From: Monocercomonoides exilis
Taxonomy: Eukaryota; Preaxostyla; Oxymonadida; Polymastigidae
Reading direction: 5' to 3'
Length of the DNA: 64,000 nt
Assembly: GCA_001643675.2 (NCBI GenBank)
Contig: LSRY02000011.1
Location: 1-64,000 of the forward strand
Notes under the pieces: model-generated
The model's input: the letters and a program-made list of their open reading frames with translations, nothing else
What the model was told of the DNA's origin: nothing
Database searches by the model: none
Shown here: positions 42,601-54,867 of the stretch, one piece after another
Layout of the letters: the number at the start of each line of letters is the position of its first letter
Numbering within the stretch: position 1 is the stretch's first letter
Program-made: the position numbers and the translations under genes

Positions 42601-45600
42601 GCTGCGCGCTGCCCTAGGCCTTTCTCAGTCATTTTCCCTGTTTAACCGAATTTTTCATAATATTTTTTTTTGCGGGGCGGGGAGGGCGCGGTGAGTGGTG
42701 TGGCCTGCTGTGCAGGCCACAGGAGCTCAGGGGGCTATTAGTACAAATTTTGTAATTTTTATCGAAAAAGAAGTTTTGAGAATAATTGGTGTTGAGTGAT
42801 ATTTCGGGTGAGAGGGCCCTTTCAGAGGGAAAAGACCTTCTCAGCCGAAATATCACAAAACCTACACTCAAAACAATAACAGAGTGTGTGTGAATGGGGA
42901 GAGAGTGATCGGAGGGCGTTGCAAGGCGCTCCCCACCCTCTCCGAGCCGGAAGGAACGCGCTGCGCGCTGCCCTAGGCCTTTCTCAGTCATTTTCCCTGT
43001 TTAACCGAATTTTTCATAATATTTTTTTTTTGCGGGGCGGGGAGGGCGCGGTGAGTGGTGTGGCCTGCTGTGCAGGCCACAGGAGCTCAGGGGGCTATTA
43101 GTACAAATTTTGTAATTTTTATCGAAAAAGAAGTTTTGAGAATAATTGGTGTTGAGTGATATTTCGGGTGAGAGGGCCCTTTCAGAGGGAAAAGACCTTC
43201 TCAGCCGAAATATCACAAAACCTACACTCAAAACAATAACAGAGTGTGTGTGAATGGGGAGAGAGTGATCGGAGGGCGTTGCAAGGCGCTCCCCACCCTC
43301 TCCGAGCCGGAAGGAACGCGCTGCGCGCTGCCCTAGGCCTTTCTCAGTCATTTTCCCTGTTTAACCGAATTTTTCATAATATTTTTTTTTGCGGGGCGGG
43401 GAGGGCGCGGTGAGTGGTGTGGCCTGCTGTGCAGGCCACAGGAGCTCAGGGGGCTATTAGTACAAATTTTGTAATTTTTATCGAAAAAGAAGTTTTGAGA
43501 ATAATTGGTGTTGAGTGATATTTCGGGTGAGAGGGCCCTTTCAGAGGGAAAAGACCTTCTCAGCCGAAATATCACAAAACCTACACTCAAAACAATAACA
43601 GAGTGTGTGTGAATGGGGGAGAGAGTGATCGGAGGGCGTTGCAAGGCGCTCCCCACCCTCTCCGAGCCGGAAGGAACGCGCTGCGCGCTGCCCTAGGCCT
43701 TTCTCAGTCATTTTCCCTGTTTAACCGAATTTTTCATAATATTTTTTTTTTGCGGGGCGGGGAGGGCGCGGTGAGTGGTGTGGCCTGCTGTGCAGGCCAC
43801 AGGAGCTCAGGGGGCTATTAGTACAAATTTTGTAATTTTTATCGAAAAGAAGTTTTGAGAATAATTGGTGTTGAGTGATATTTCGGGTGAGAGGGCCCTT
43901 TCAGAGGGAAAAGACCTTCTCAGCCGAAATATCACAAAAACCTACACTCAAAACAATAACAGAGTGTGTGTGAATGGGGGAGAGAGTGATCGGAGGGCGT
44001 TGCAAGGCGCTCCCCACCCTCTCCGAGCCGGAAGGAACGCGCTGCGCGCTGCCCTAGGCCTTTCTCAGTCATTTTCCCTGTTTAACCGAATTTTTCATAA
44101 TATTTTTTTTTGCGGGGCGGGGAGGGCGCGGTGAGTGGTGTGGCCTGCTGTGCAGGCCACAGGAGCCAGGGGCTATTAGTACAAATTTTGTAATTTTTAT
44201 CGAAAAAGAAGTTTTGAGAATAATTGGTGTTGAGTGATATTTCGGGTGAGAGGGCCCTTTCAGAGGGAAAAGACCTTCTCAGCCGAAATATCACAAAAAC
44301 CTACACTCAAAACAATAACAGAGTGTGTGTGAATGGGGGAGAGAGTGATCGGAGGGCGTTGCAAGGCGCTCCCCACCCTCTCCGAGCCGGAAGGAACGCG
44401 CTGCGCGCTGCCCTAGGCCTTTCTCAGTCATTTTCCCTGTTTAACCGAATTTTTCATAATATTTTTTTTGCGGGGCGGGGAGGGCGCGGTGAGTGGTGTG
44501 GCCTGCTGTGCAGGCCACAGGAGCCAGGGGGCTATTAGTACAAATTTTGTAATTTTTATCGAAAAGAAGTTTTGAGAATAATTGGTGTTGAGTGATATTT
44601 CGGGTGAGAGGGCCCTTTCAGAGGGAAAAGACCTTCTCAGCCGAAATATCACAAAACCTACACTCAAAACAATAACAGAGTGTGTGTGAATGGGGAGAGA
44701 GTGATCGGAGGGCGTTGCAAGGCGCTCCCCACCCTCTCCGAGCCGGAAGGAACGCGCTGCGCGCTGCCCTAGGCCTTTCTCAGTCATTTTCCCTGTTTAA
44801 CCGAATTTTTCATAATATTTTTTTGCGGGGCGGGGAGGGCGCGGTGAGTGGTGTGGCCTGCTGTGCAGGCCACAGGAGCTCAGGGGGCTATTAGTACAAA
44901 TTTTGTAATTTTTATCGAAAAAGAAGTTTTGAGAATAATTGGTGTTGAGTGATATTTCGGGTGAGAGGGCCCTTTCAGAGGGAAAAGACCTTCTCAGCCG
45001 AAATATCACAAAAACCTACACTCAAAACAATAACAGAGTGTGTGTGAATGGGGGAGAGAGTGATCGGAGGGCGTTGCAAGGCGCTCCCCACCCTCTCCGA
45101 GCCGGAAGGAACGCGCTGCGCGCTGCCCTAGGCCTTTCTCAGTCATTTTCCCTGTTTAACCGAATTTTTCATAATATTTTTTTTTGCGGGGCGGGGAGGG
45201 CGCGGTGAGTGGTGTGGCCTGCTGTGCAGGCCACAGGAGCTCAGGGGCTATTAGTACAAATTTTGTAATTTTTATCGAAAAAGAAGTTTTGAGAATAATT
45301 GGTGTTGAGTGATATTTCGGGTGAGAGGGCCCTTTCAGAGGGAAAAGACCTTCTCAGCCGAAATATCACAAAACCTACACTCAAAACAATAACAGAGTGT
45401 GTGTGAATGGGGGAGAGAGTGATCGGAGGGCGTTGCAAGGCGCTCCCCACCCTCTCCGAGCCGGAAGGAACGCGCTGCGCGCTGCCCTAGGCCTTTCTCA
45501 GTCATTTTCCCTGTTTAACCGAATTTTTCATAATATTTTTTTTGCGGGGCGGGGAGGGCGCGGTGAGTGGTGTGGCCTGCTGTGCAGGCCACAGGAGCCA

Positions 45601-45822
45601 GGGGGCTATTAGTACAAATTTTGTAATTTTTATCGAAAAAGAAGTTTTGAGAATAATTGGTGTTGAGTGATATTTCGGGTGAGAGGGCCCTTTCAGAGGG
45701 AAAAGACCTTCTCAGCCGAAATATCACAAAAACCTACACTCAAAACAATAACAGAGTGTGTGTGAATGGGGGAGAGAGTGATCGGAGGGCGTTGCAAGGC
45801 GCTCCCCACCCTCTCCGAGCCG

Positions 45823-45925
45823 AAGTCACGTCGCTTCGCACAAAATGCTCACTTCGCTCGCATTTCGTGCTCGCTCCTTAGACTTTTGCTCGTCGAGCTT
45901 AGGGGAGCGCTATTAGTTTTTTTAA
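45823..45925. other. Abrupt right edge of satellite with hairpin-rich junction
   Basis: The last unit follows the consensus to the GAGCCG just before 45,823, then changes to unrelated sequence rich in TTCGC and CTCGC. GCACAAAATGC (45,838-45,848) and GCATTTCGTGC (45,860-45,870) form an 11-bp inverted repeat with one mismatch. Shortly after comes GGGAGCGCTATTAGTTTTTTTA, which resembles the unit's own GGGGGCTATTAGTACAAATT. The junction may therefore be an internally replaced, diverged relative of the unit. Confidence 0.6.
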
Positions 45926-48900
45926 TTTTTTAATTTTTAATTTTTAATTTTTGTTTAAATTTTTGTATGTTTAAATTTTTTTATTTTTTTATTTATAAAT
46001 ATCAAAATTACCATATTTAAATTTATAATTAACTGATTTTACAGATTTTCGTATCTGCTTTGCAAAACTTAATCAGCAACATTCTTTCACGTTGATCACA
46101 CTTGATGGCATGCATTCCACGCTCGCAGCATAATATATAATCGTTTGCATCACTTTGCACATCATTGCATTCATTGTTTTCCAAGATCTGTTTTATTACT
46201 TATTCATGTGTTGCTAAGTAACGAAAATCTGAAATTAAAATTCACAAAGGATAATTAATCAACATCAAACATTTGCGTGCATGCTGATCGCATAATTAAT
46301 CTTCTATTAAACTTCATTTCCATCATTGTTGCCAACTCGCCGCTTCCGATCTTCGCTTTTTCAAACTTCCATCCGCACGTTTTCATTTCATTTCATAAAT
46401 GATTCATTGAAAACAAAAAATATTAAATGTTTCATTTTGTATTTGCAACAAACAAACGCAGAATGATACATTTAACTTTTCTCATATTTTTTCAATGAAA
46501 TTAAAGAATGATCAACATTCATAACAGCATATATTCAAATTAATCAAAGAAATAATCAATACAAACTTCATTAATTTGAATCTTTTGTTTCGATAAATGC
46601 AAAATCTTTCATTGATCAAAATAAAAAATTCAATTTGAAAATATATTTATCCGTAAATAATAAAGAACACTGATAACTTTTGAAGCTCACTAATACTTTA
46701 TTTAATGTTCCAGTAAAGCTGTAAAATGAATGACAGTTTATTTCATTAAATAGACAGAAATTGCTTAAACGATCTTGAATTAAAGAAAATGAATTTATTT
46801 ATCTCTCAGACAATAAATTGAAAAAAGCACACAAAAATATTCTCAATCTGCTTTGTTCCTTTAATTCTGTACTTTGCAAATATAAAAATTATACCATTTC
46901 TATCAATGATCTCAACTGTTCTGATTTTGTTTCACTGAAATTATAAATTCATTCAAAAAAAGAATTAATAGAAATGGAAATACCTCTATGTTCATCATTT
47001 CATCCCAGTTTGTCATGTCTTTCAAGCATTATATTGAAATTGCGATTCATCAGTACTGCAAAAAAGGAGTTTCATAATTCCTTTTCACAAAAATGAAAAC
47101 AAAAAAATGTTCAAGTAATGAAATAGCAAATATCTGTTCAAACATCAAATAATTCAAACTGTGAAATTTCATTTCTTCAACAATAATAAGTCATCTCTGT
47201 TTGAAAAAAGAAAATTCCATTCATTAATCCTTTTCGGCTGCTCAGCTTTTGGCATTCCATCGAAGATTCTATATTTATTTGAAGAACAATGTGCAATATG
47301 TACAGAAAATGTCGTAATTCTATTTTCAAACTTCTCGCACGCTACAAGAAAATGATTGATCAACATAATTTGCTTCATGACACATTTTATTTATCAAAAA
47401 CAAAGAAATCAATGGAAAAATAAAATAAATTCATCAAACCTCTCGTCTTTTTCAACATTATCGATCAGATATTTGTTTCTATCAGATAAAAATGCAAGAT
47501 ATCTTCTTCTTTTTGTTTCAGGTTATACCATTGTTGGATCAACAAAAAGAAAAATCACAAAGAATATAATTTTCTTCAATTGTCAATCATTTGAAAAATC
47601 CTCTTCCAATGCATTGGATTCATCTTTAATTATCCTGTTTAATCAATAAGCAATCAAATTTTATCTAATTCAACACAAAATATAACTCCAAACCATGTTC
47701 TTTTCATTCAAAACTGTTTATCTTCATTTTGCCGATTAAGAGATAAACAACATTGTCAGATTGTTGTGATATTGAACAACTGCACAAATTAATCGCAAAA
47801 CATGCATATTACGTTGAAGCTTTCATTCGGCAACGTTCAGGTCTTCACAAAAATGTTGAAACAATTGATCATTGCTAACAAACAAACAAAAAAGAAAAAT
47901 TGAAAACCCTTCATGACAAAAATAATAAAATGTATCATCACTCATCACACAGACTATATTCGCTTCAAAATCAATTTCATTTGCAGAGGAACTAGTGAAC
48001 ATCCGAAAGCCTTTTCATTGATAACTATTCAAACAGCAAAATGATATAAAATTTGAGAAACATTCTTTATTTGAAGATGAAAATATCAATGCACGAACCT
48101 GCAATTATCCAATAATTTTCTGTGATGCAAAATAAACTTTCTTCCAATTATATTGTCTGTTTCAATGAAAAATGATAAAAAAATCTTCAATAAAATAAAA
48201 AGGAACAAATCTACACACATTTTCGCACAACCATTTGAAATAAATGTTAAACTTGGACATATGATGCGAACATTTATTGAAACATTTTTCTGCCTTTTGA
48301 TCATTTCCATAAATCGATATTTGCTTCAACTACATGAATGTTTCTTTTTCTTTGCATGCTGATGAATGGCACTCAATAACATCAGTATTGATGAAAATAA
48401 TTATTGCTGTTTGCATTTTCAAGTTATCAATTGAGTTTTATCCCTTTTTATTAAACAAACTTTCATCATTTTCAGATAGTTGTATATTCGTTGAGAAGAA
48501 ATGAAATCACAAAATTCATCACAGAAGTAAATGCATTTCAAAGTTTGTTTTCATTCTGCCTTCAAAATAATTGTCATTTGCTCTTTTATATCGTTTTAAG
48601 AATGAAGTTAGTTGATCAAAAATCAGATGACACAGTTTTTCGGTTCATCGACTACATTGACTGCTGATAACCTGGTATGTTGTTCTGTGGCATATAAACT
48701 ATTTGTTTCTGTGTTTATTTTTTCTCCAATAATTGTATTCATTGAAAATGAAATGATTTTTTATTGGAATTTTTTTGACTGAATAACCTTTGATCTTTTT
48801 ATTTTTCTGAATAACTCTTGACCCATAATGTGTTATTTTGACTCAATTTTGGTTTTTGATTTGTTTTTTAATTTTTCATTTTTATTTACGTTTTTGACTA

Positions 48901-49239
48901 ACTATGTTGCTGTATTTTATGTTATATGTTTATATAACGATATATATGATGTTTTTATTGTGTTTTTTTATTATAACTAACTTTTATAAATACTAATAAT
49001 AACATTTTTAAACTTTTAAACTTTGTTATAATGTTGTTATGACACAATAGATTGGATATCATGGATGAAACAATAACGAGACAATGTTGCGGATGGACAT
49101 TCATTGAATGTGATGCGATATAAAAAGGTTTGTTTTTGTTTTTCTTTTAAAGAAAGTTAATAGTTTTAAATAATAATACGTTGTTATATTGGTGTATGGT
49201 GATGTGGAAAAACATTTCATTAATAACCTGCCTCCAAAC
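45926..49239. other. AT-rich intergenic region, no gene seen
   Basis: This stretch is very AT-rich, starting with tandem TTTTTAA-type runs at 45,915-45,990. The longest open frames (for example 47,161-47,355, 47,356-47,649 and 48,153-48,362) are short, rich in F, N, K, I and S as expected from AT-rich random sequence, and show no recognisable domain. I see no tRNA, no long repeat and no intron-linked exon series. It may contain the 3' flank or terminus of the recombinase element, but I could not identify element ends. Confidence 0.6.
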
Positions 49240-52200
49240 TTACAAACATTGAACGTCTTCATCTGAATCATCCTCGACTCTTACCCATTCACTCCCATCC
49301 TCACTCCTCTTCAACCTCTTGCTCTTCTTTGTACTCTTCATCTTCTTTATCATCATTTCTGTTTCAGCCTCGTCAATCTCTTCTTCTTCTTCTTCTTCTT
49401 CTCTTCTCTTCCTCTTTGTTGCCTTTTCTTCACCACATCCCCACTCATCTTCCATGTTGACAGGCTTTCTTTTCTTGTATGTCTTTTTCTTTATTTCATT
49501 TGTTTGACTTTGTTTTGCTTTTTCTATTATATCCTTTAGTGGAAGAGGTTTAGGTTTTTCAATCTTCCCCTTCTTCAGAAGAACCTGAAGATGGTCATCG
49601 ATGTGCTGACGATTTCGAAAGGGAAACAACTTCATCATTTCGGATGCCCTTTTTCCTTCATTAAAGAGCTGAATTAGTTTGTCATCATCCTCTTTCTTCC
49701 ATCGAATTCTTCTAATGTTATTTTTTTCATTTCTTTCTCTATCTTTTATCGCTTCTTCTCTCTCCTTCTTTCTTCTCTCTTTCACTGTTAAATGTGACAT
49801 ATGATCAACCTTATGGTTGTACTTTCTAACCGGCGCCTTTGATGTGCAGCTCTCAGCCATGTCGCATATCATTGTTGCCATTTCTTCTGGAGTCTTGCCT
49901 TGCACAAGGAGTTGATCTTGTATGAACATGTTGGCAACCGTTGAAGCAACAGAATAAAGGTCTGTCTTTCTTTGTTCTTCTTCCTTCTTTTCATTAATTT
50001 CTTTCATTCTGTATTCTGCAACCATCATCAATTCTTCATTTTCTTCAACTAACTTCTTTGAACCGTTTCTAATGTACCTCTCTCTTTTCGCTTCCTCCAC
50101 AATCAACTCTCCATAATACTCACTCATTCTTCTTTTCACTAACTCTGAAAACTTCTCCATTGGGGTTTTCTCTTTCTTCACATTTTCCTTAAATGAAACA
50201 CCATGAAACACTTCCAACTCCAATAGTGTTTCATCGAACACAGTTTGGTTTCTATCATCATTGGTTGTTATAAGTCTTGATGCAACCATGGCTCTCTTCA
50301 CGGCTTCTTTGATGTAAGTGCATTGCGAAAGTCGACACTGTTGCCAGCCAGCAACAAAGGCTGTTTTTTCCATGACTGCTCGTTGGGTTTCATTGTCTTT
50401 GTTCGCAGCGATAAGAGCGGTGCATATGAAACCGCTTCGTAGTGAATGGAAACAAAACAGATGTCGTGGATATCCTGCAGCTTCCGCTCTGCTTTTAAAT
50501 CGCTCCCTCATGCTGTCGGTGCTCAGTGGCCACACGAGTTGATTTAGGTTTGCTTTTTCTTTAGCATTATTCCAATCTGAAAGTCTGATTCCTGTTTTTT
50601 GATATACATATAACGAGAGCCAATAGACTGGATCTTCATCATTCTCTTCGTCTTCATTTCCTTCGATCGTGACCTTGTGGCCCCAGTTGTGCGATGCTTT
50701 TGTTCTGTTGAATTGGATGGTGCACAGTAATTTATTGGTGAATTTGGATCTCACAACTTGCTTGATATCTGAAAGTTTAACACTGGAAAGCGTGATGGCA
50801 CGAGCCCCTGTGTGCACAGCGACGAGGAAGAGCGATGATTCTAAAGCCTTGTCGAGCATTGTATTTGGAATGAAATGAACAATTCTTTTCACATCCTGGA
50901 GTACAGCAGGTTCTTTTTTTGTTACAGTTTTCTCCACTTCACTGCTATATTTTAAACATCTCACTGCATCTTTCAAAGAATGATAAGTGTTTGAACTAAG
51001 TCTTTTTCCTCTTTTTATAATGTTAATTCTTTTAAGTGATGGAATGATTACGTATCGAATAGAGGAAAGAGGGTAGTGGCACTCTTTCCCACAAAACAAA
51101 ACGAACCCTCTCGCTGCTTCGTGATGTAACGGCCACGGTTCGATTTCCACTTTTTCAGCCCATATTGTCAGCAAGCGGTTCACCCAAGAATGTTTCTGTT
51201 TGGTAGCATCGGACCAAATCGATTCAACGTTCAAATATTTCTTGGCTTTTTCCTTGCTGACTCTGCTCACTGCTTCATCCATTCGAGTGGGATGAAAGTA
51301 GAGAGAGGAGGAAGGAATAATGGACGATGCTGAAAGAGAGGAAGAGAGAGAATTTGGAGAGACATCTGTTGAAGATGTTTGAAATAGTTCGGAGAAGGAT
51401 GTGGGAGGGGGCGAAGAACGAGCAGGAGTTTTTGAGGGAGAAGACAAGCTGTTGAGAGCATCTGCTTTTTCGCTGAGGAATTGACGATCATTTCTCAAAT
51501 ATTTGGCAGCATCTTTCGTGCTTTCCAAGATGTCTTTTATTTCATTATTATTTAACTTTTTCATTTTAATTTCTCCTTCATCAGATTCTTCCTCTTCAAC
51601 CATTAGATTATCATCCTCTTCATCATATTCATCACCGTCAGAATCTTCACTTGTTATTTCTTCTGATTCTGAATAATCAATTGCATCGTTGTATTTGTCG
51701 GATTTGCTTTTTTTCGAAGAATATTTAACTGAAGGAAGAATGTGAGTTATCGATGGTGTTCTTGTCGAATCTGAAGAGAGAAATTTTTTAGATGAACTTT
51801 TTTTATGCAACGAAACTTTATGAATTGATGGAATTGAAGAAGTTGGAGTGCAATTTGAAGATGAAGAACAGTGATGAGTGTTTTGTGATGGAGAAAGGAA
51901 TTCCTTCATAAACGACATCATTCTTTCGCACACTTCTTCCCTTCTGATAAATTCATTTTCATCAAAATTATCTGAAAGTGTGCGAATTTGAGTCGGTGGA
52001 GTCAAAAATGTCTAATAAAAATAATAAAAGAAAAACAAAATTAGAAATGAAAAAACAAACATTTTCGGTAAAGTTATTGGATTGTTCGTGTTTGTCCTTG
52101 ATTTTTTTCTTCAATAGTTCTCTATAATAAAAAATCAACAAAAATAAAAAAATTTTATCAAATAAAACCAAACAATGTAATTTTCAGTATCATTTGAAAA

Positions 52201-52281
52201 CATGGAGTTTTCATTTGCATCCAAAATTTCATCAGTGATAGAATTGGCAACAGATGAGCTGAATTCAACTTCCATCGACAT
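49240..52281 (-). CDS. Crypton-type tyrosine recombinase with C-terminal Myb/SANT-like segment
   Basis: The main exon reads open from 52,011 to the stop at 49,240 (about 924 codons). Residue numbers below count from an in-frame TTG at 52,005. An acidic, Ser-rich, probably disordered N terminus (about 1-250) is followed by a helical SAM-like segment (about 260-335) and a tyrosine-recombinase catalytic domain (about 375-580). R402 lies in TGARAITLSS, H520 and R523 in FHSLRSGF, W554 in AGWQQC, and the nucleophile Y564 in CTYIKEA, so the catalytic set is complete. After a charged helical region, RRIRWKKEDDDKLIQLF (about 762 onward) begins a Myb/SANT-like unit, as Cryptons commonly carry (GCR1_C-type). 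The tail is highly charged with a Glu run near 870. The main exon has no early ATG (first at residue 29) and is preceded by TAG, so upstream exons at 52,061-52,121 and 52,202-52,281 are proposed. Known Cryptons use this enzyme to excise and integrate their DNA; whether this copy is mobile or domesticated cannot be seen. Confidence 0.85.
52012..52060 (-). other. Predicted 49-bp spliceosomal intron in the recombinase gene
   Basis: On the minus strand it begins GTTTGTTTT, contains TTCTAATTTTG as a possible branch point, and ends TTTTTATTAG. Removing it joins the upstream reading frame (61-nt exon at 52,061-52,121, ending ...NFTEN) in phase 0 to ACA TTT TTG ACT at the start of the large exon. The in-frame TAG immediately before the large exon is the intron's own 3' splice site. 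Confidence 0.65.
52122..52201 (-). other. Possible first intron of the recombinase gene
   Basis: With GTTTTC as 5' site and TTATTATAG as 3' site, an 80-nt first exon starting at the ATG at 52,281 (MSMEVEFSSS...) ends in phase 2 and joins in frame to the second exon. An alternative 5' site, GTTTGG about 33 nt further along, looks more like the second intron's donor but would put the second exon out of frame. The exact first exon is therefore uncertain. Confidence 0.4.
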
Positions 52282-54867
52282 TTTTGAAAGCGCAAATATT
52301 TTATTACATATTTTTTGATCATTTTTCTCAGATAAAAAAAACAATTTTTTAAAATTTTTAGACTATTCGAAAGATATCAGAATAAATTATATAATATTGA
52401 TATGTAATGGATACAAAGGATTATAAATAACACAAAAATGAGTTTCCTACACAACGCTTCGCTTATTACTTAACCCTAACCTAGTTTTTCGAAAAAGATG
52501 GCACTTCGAGGTCGGGCAGCCATAATCACATAGAAAAATTATCATAGAAAATATTCAATTTTTAAAGGAAAATATACTAACTGATGTGTGCAGAAATAAC
52601 CACTGGGCCAATCTCTTAGCAATTACACCACATTTCACATCTACTAACATTCCCCAACATATCCCTCTAACTCCGATCACTTGCCCTCCTCACACTCCAC
52701 AGCATCACCAAGTCAATACCCCCAAGTCATTTTTTCTATGTGAAAAATCAGAACCGAACTCAAAACAACTAGCCGCTGGAATTTCTCAGCAACCACTGGG
52801 CCGATCGTAACGCCGTTTGGCCACATCCGGGCATGGGTTACTGTGCCGGTCATATGTGTTTCGATTCAGCCACTTGCCCTGGTTCGCTCTCTGTGACTTC
52901 ACCAACCAGGCACCCCCCAGTCAAAGTCAAAAAATTTATTTCTTTTCTGGACAGCCTGCCAGACACCCGCCACCAACACCCATATGCATGCTATTATCAA
53001 ACTATATGCACATATATCATACATTAATATCAAAATTATCTGGCCATTACTTCTGGAGTTATACTCGATTTACCTCAAAAATGACCTTTTTCACTCAAAA
53101 ATTCGATTATAACTCAAAAACTACAGATAAGTGTATCCAATTAAAAATCACCAATATACAACATTACAACTCACATTCATGTGTTTAATCATATTTTAAA
53201 TCGACTTTGAAATTTTCGAGAAAAAAAATTTTTTCATTTTTCAGTCAAAATGACCAACTTGTCCCCACTGCCCTGCCACAACCGCTCGGTAGAAAAATTT
53301 AGATTCGAGTATGTTTATAAGGGGCCCACGTCCTTGCCACCTGCCAATTATCAAAGGAATCTGAGACCTCATATTTTTCGGTCGTTGATCTAAGATCACC
53401 ACTTTTTCAGTCAAAATCTTCATATCACATTTTCTCACTAACCAGACCAATCTGGCCCGAGAAAAATTCAGCGGACTATTCGTGAATTATCCGAACTTTT
53501 TGTGTTTTCATAACTTTCGATCACAACTTTCATAAAAACCGATTTTCACCAATTTTCATTTTTTCTGACTAACTTGAGCTAAATTCAACTTAATCAGAAA
53601 AAATGAAAAATTCACATTGTCGAATTTTTGACCTTGACTTCAAAAATTCACAATTGGTCCAACTAACACTCCGATAAAGTCTCACAACTTAGAAAAATTT
53701 ATTTATCGAGATATTTTAAAAATAATTATGAAAATTTTGACTGAAAAATTTTATTTAACAAATCATTCCACAATTTGAATCAATTAATTTCTGATTTTAA
53801 TATCAATCAATTCCTCTCATAATATTACCCATATACGTAACTTTTCATCAACCACTAATTCCTACTTCTTTATTAAAAATCATTTTTTAAAAATTGTTTG
53901 ATCTAGATCAAAACCATTTTTCTATGTTAAGAATTCAACTTCTCAAAAACAGTTTGTTACCAATCTCACTATACACCATTACATCCCCACCCCTCATAAC
54001 CTATACAAAATATTATTTTCAAATTTATCTGTTCATGGAATAAATAGAAAAATATTAATTAAGATTGAAAATTTTGGTAAAAAATTATTTCTCAAGAGGA
54101 TTGCTTTCAATATTAAAAACAAAAATAATAGAGATGTATTATATGATGACTATTTATTTAATAAAAAAATTGCGTTGAGAAGGATGTTATAAAATAAAAA
54201 AATTAAATATTATTCAAAAATGAGTGAAAAAATGAAAATATTTTTTATCTCCAAAATTGATGGGCAGACTAACATCAAAAAAATATATAATATACAATAT
54301 CTTAATATCATTATTGTTGAATTTTTTCAATAGAATGAAAAAGTCAGTTGTTGAGATAAAAAATAATATCAAAAATAAAAAAAATTAAAAAAATAATAAC
54401 ATCACAAAGAAAAGTTGAATTCAATTGGTTATTTTATATAATATAATATATATAATAAAGATGATAATAACATATAAGAATACTGATATTGATGGTTGGT
54501 TCTGAGCAAACAAAAAGTATCTTATTTTTGTTGATATTTCAGAATGTTATTTTTTCATTATTATTCAACCATAACTAACAATATTCTTTCAATTATATCA
54601 TCATAATTAATATTATCATATCATATATCTTCTATCCAAATTTCATCAAAAATAAAAAATAAAAAGTTAAAAAAAAATTAATTTTATCATATCTTGAGGT
54701 ATCCATATCAGATTTTAATAAAAATTATATAAAAAGATGAGAGGGGATAAGTAGAAAAAAGATATTTCATAAGAAAATATTGTATTTTTTCCAAAAAAAA
54801 TAAAACAAAAATATCGATTTTCTCCATTGAAAATGACCCCTTTTTTCCTTATTTTTCAAAATTTTCT
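52282..54867. other. AT-rich spacer between recombinase gene and rDNA
   Basis: No convincing gene. The most GC-rich portion (about 52,590-52,980) holds a 193-bp tandem duplication listed separately. Around 53,230-53,460 the motif TTTTTCAGTCAAAAT occurs twice, about 165 bp apart. From 53,700 to 54,840 the sequence is very AT-rich, with many A and T runs and no coding character. A single TTAACCCTAACCTAG near 52,470 looks telomere-like but is not repeated. Confidence 0.6.
52590..52978. repeat. Imperfect 193-bp tandem duplication
   Basis: Three anchors recur at the same spacing: AACCACTGGGCC[AG]ATC at 52,598 and 52,791 (193 bp), ACTTGCCC at 52,679 and 52,872 (193 bp), and TCACCAA at 52,705 and 52,899 (194 bp). 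The sequence between anchors has diverged strongly. Open frames across it are short, so it looks like decayed non-coding repeat DNA. Confidence 0.65.

Larger units (their letters stand above)
1..45822. repeat. Satellite DNA array, ~358-bp tandem unit, ~127 copies
   Basis: Head-to-tail copies of one unit run without interruption. Between the equivalent sites 5,325 and 45,397 there are 112 periods, so the mean unit is 357.8 bp. Landmarks in each copy, in order, are a GTGTGTGTGAATGG start, a GC-rich segment ending in GCGCTGCGCGC, TTTAACCGAATTTTTCATAAT, a variable T-tract followed by GCGGGGCGGGG, the palindrome around GGCCTGCTGTGCAGGCC, GGGGGCTATTAGTACAAATT, and a long hairpin ending CCGAAATATCAC. 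The unit is clearly GC-richer than the flanking DNA. No transposon, gene or CRISPR-like spacer interrupts it. Open frames up to about 123 codons occur on both strands but are simply the repeat read in different frames. Function is unknown; centromeric, subtelomeric or rDNA-associated satellite are all possible. Confidence 0.98.

Noticed and set aside
1-45822. CRISPR array or 5S/spliced-leader/snRNA gene cluster
   Set aside because: There are no unique spacers; the whole 358 bp repeats. I found no 5S rRNA, U6 or spliced-leader signature and no clear A/B box promoter pair in the unit.
43-45881. Hundreds of open frames of 60-123 codons on both strands inside the satellite
   Set aside because: They are the same repeat read in several frames. 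They shift with single-base indels, carry no domain signature, and appear equally on both strands.
49319-51491. Open frames on the plus strand and other frames within the recombinase gene (for example 49,319-49,507, 50,318-50,542, 51,267-51,491)
   Set aside because: Shadows of the long minus-strand coding exon, with low-complexity or unrecognisable translations.
52469-52485. Telomere-like TTAACCCTAACCTAG
   Set aside because: Only about one and a half TTAGGG-type repeats, embedded in unique sequence; not a telomere or interstitial telomeric array.
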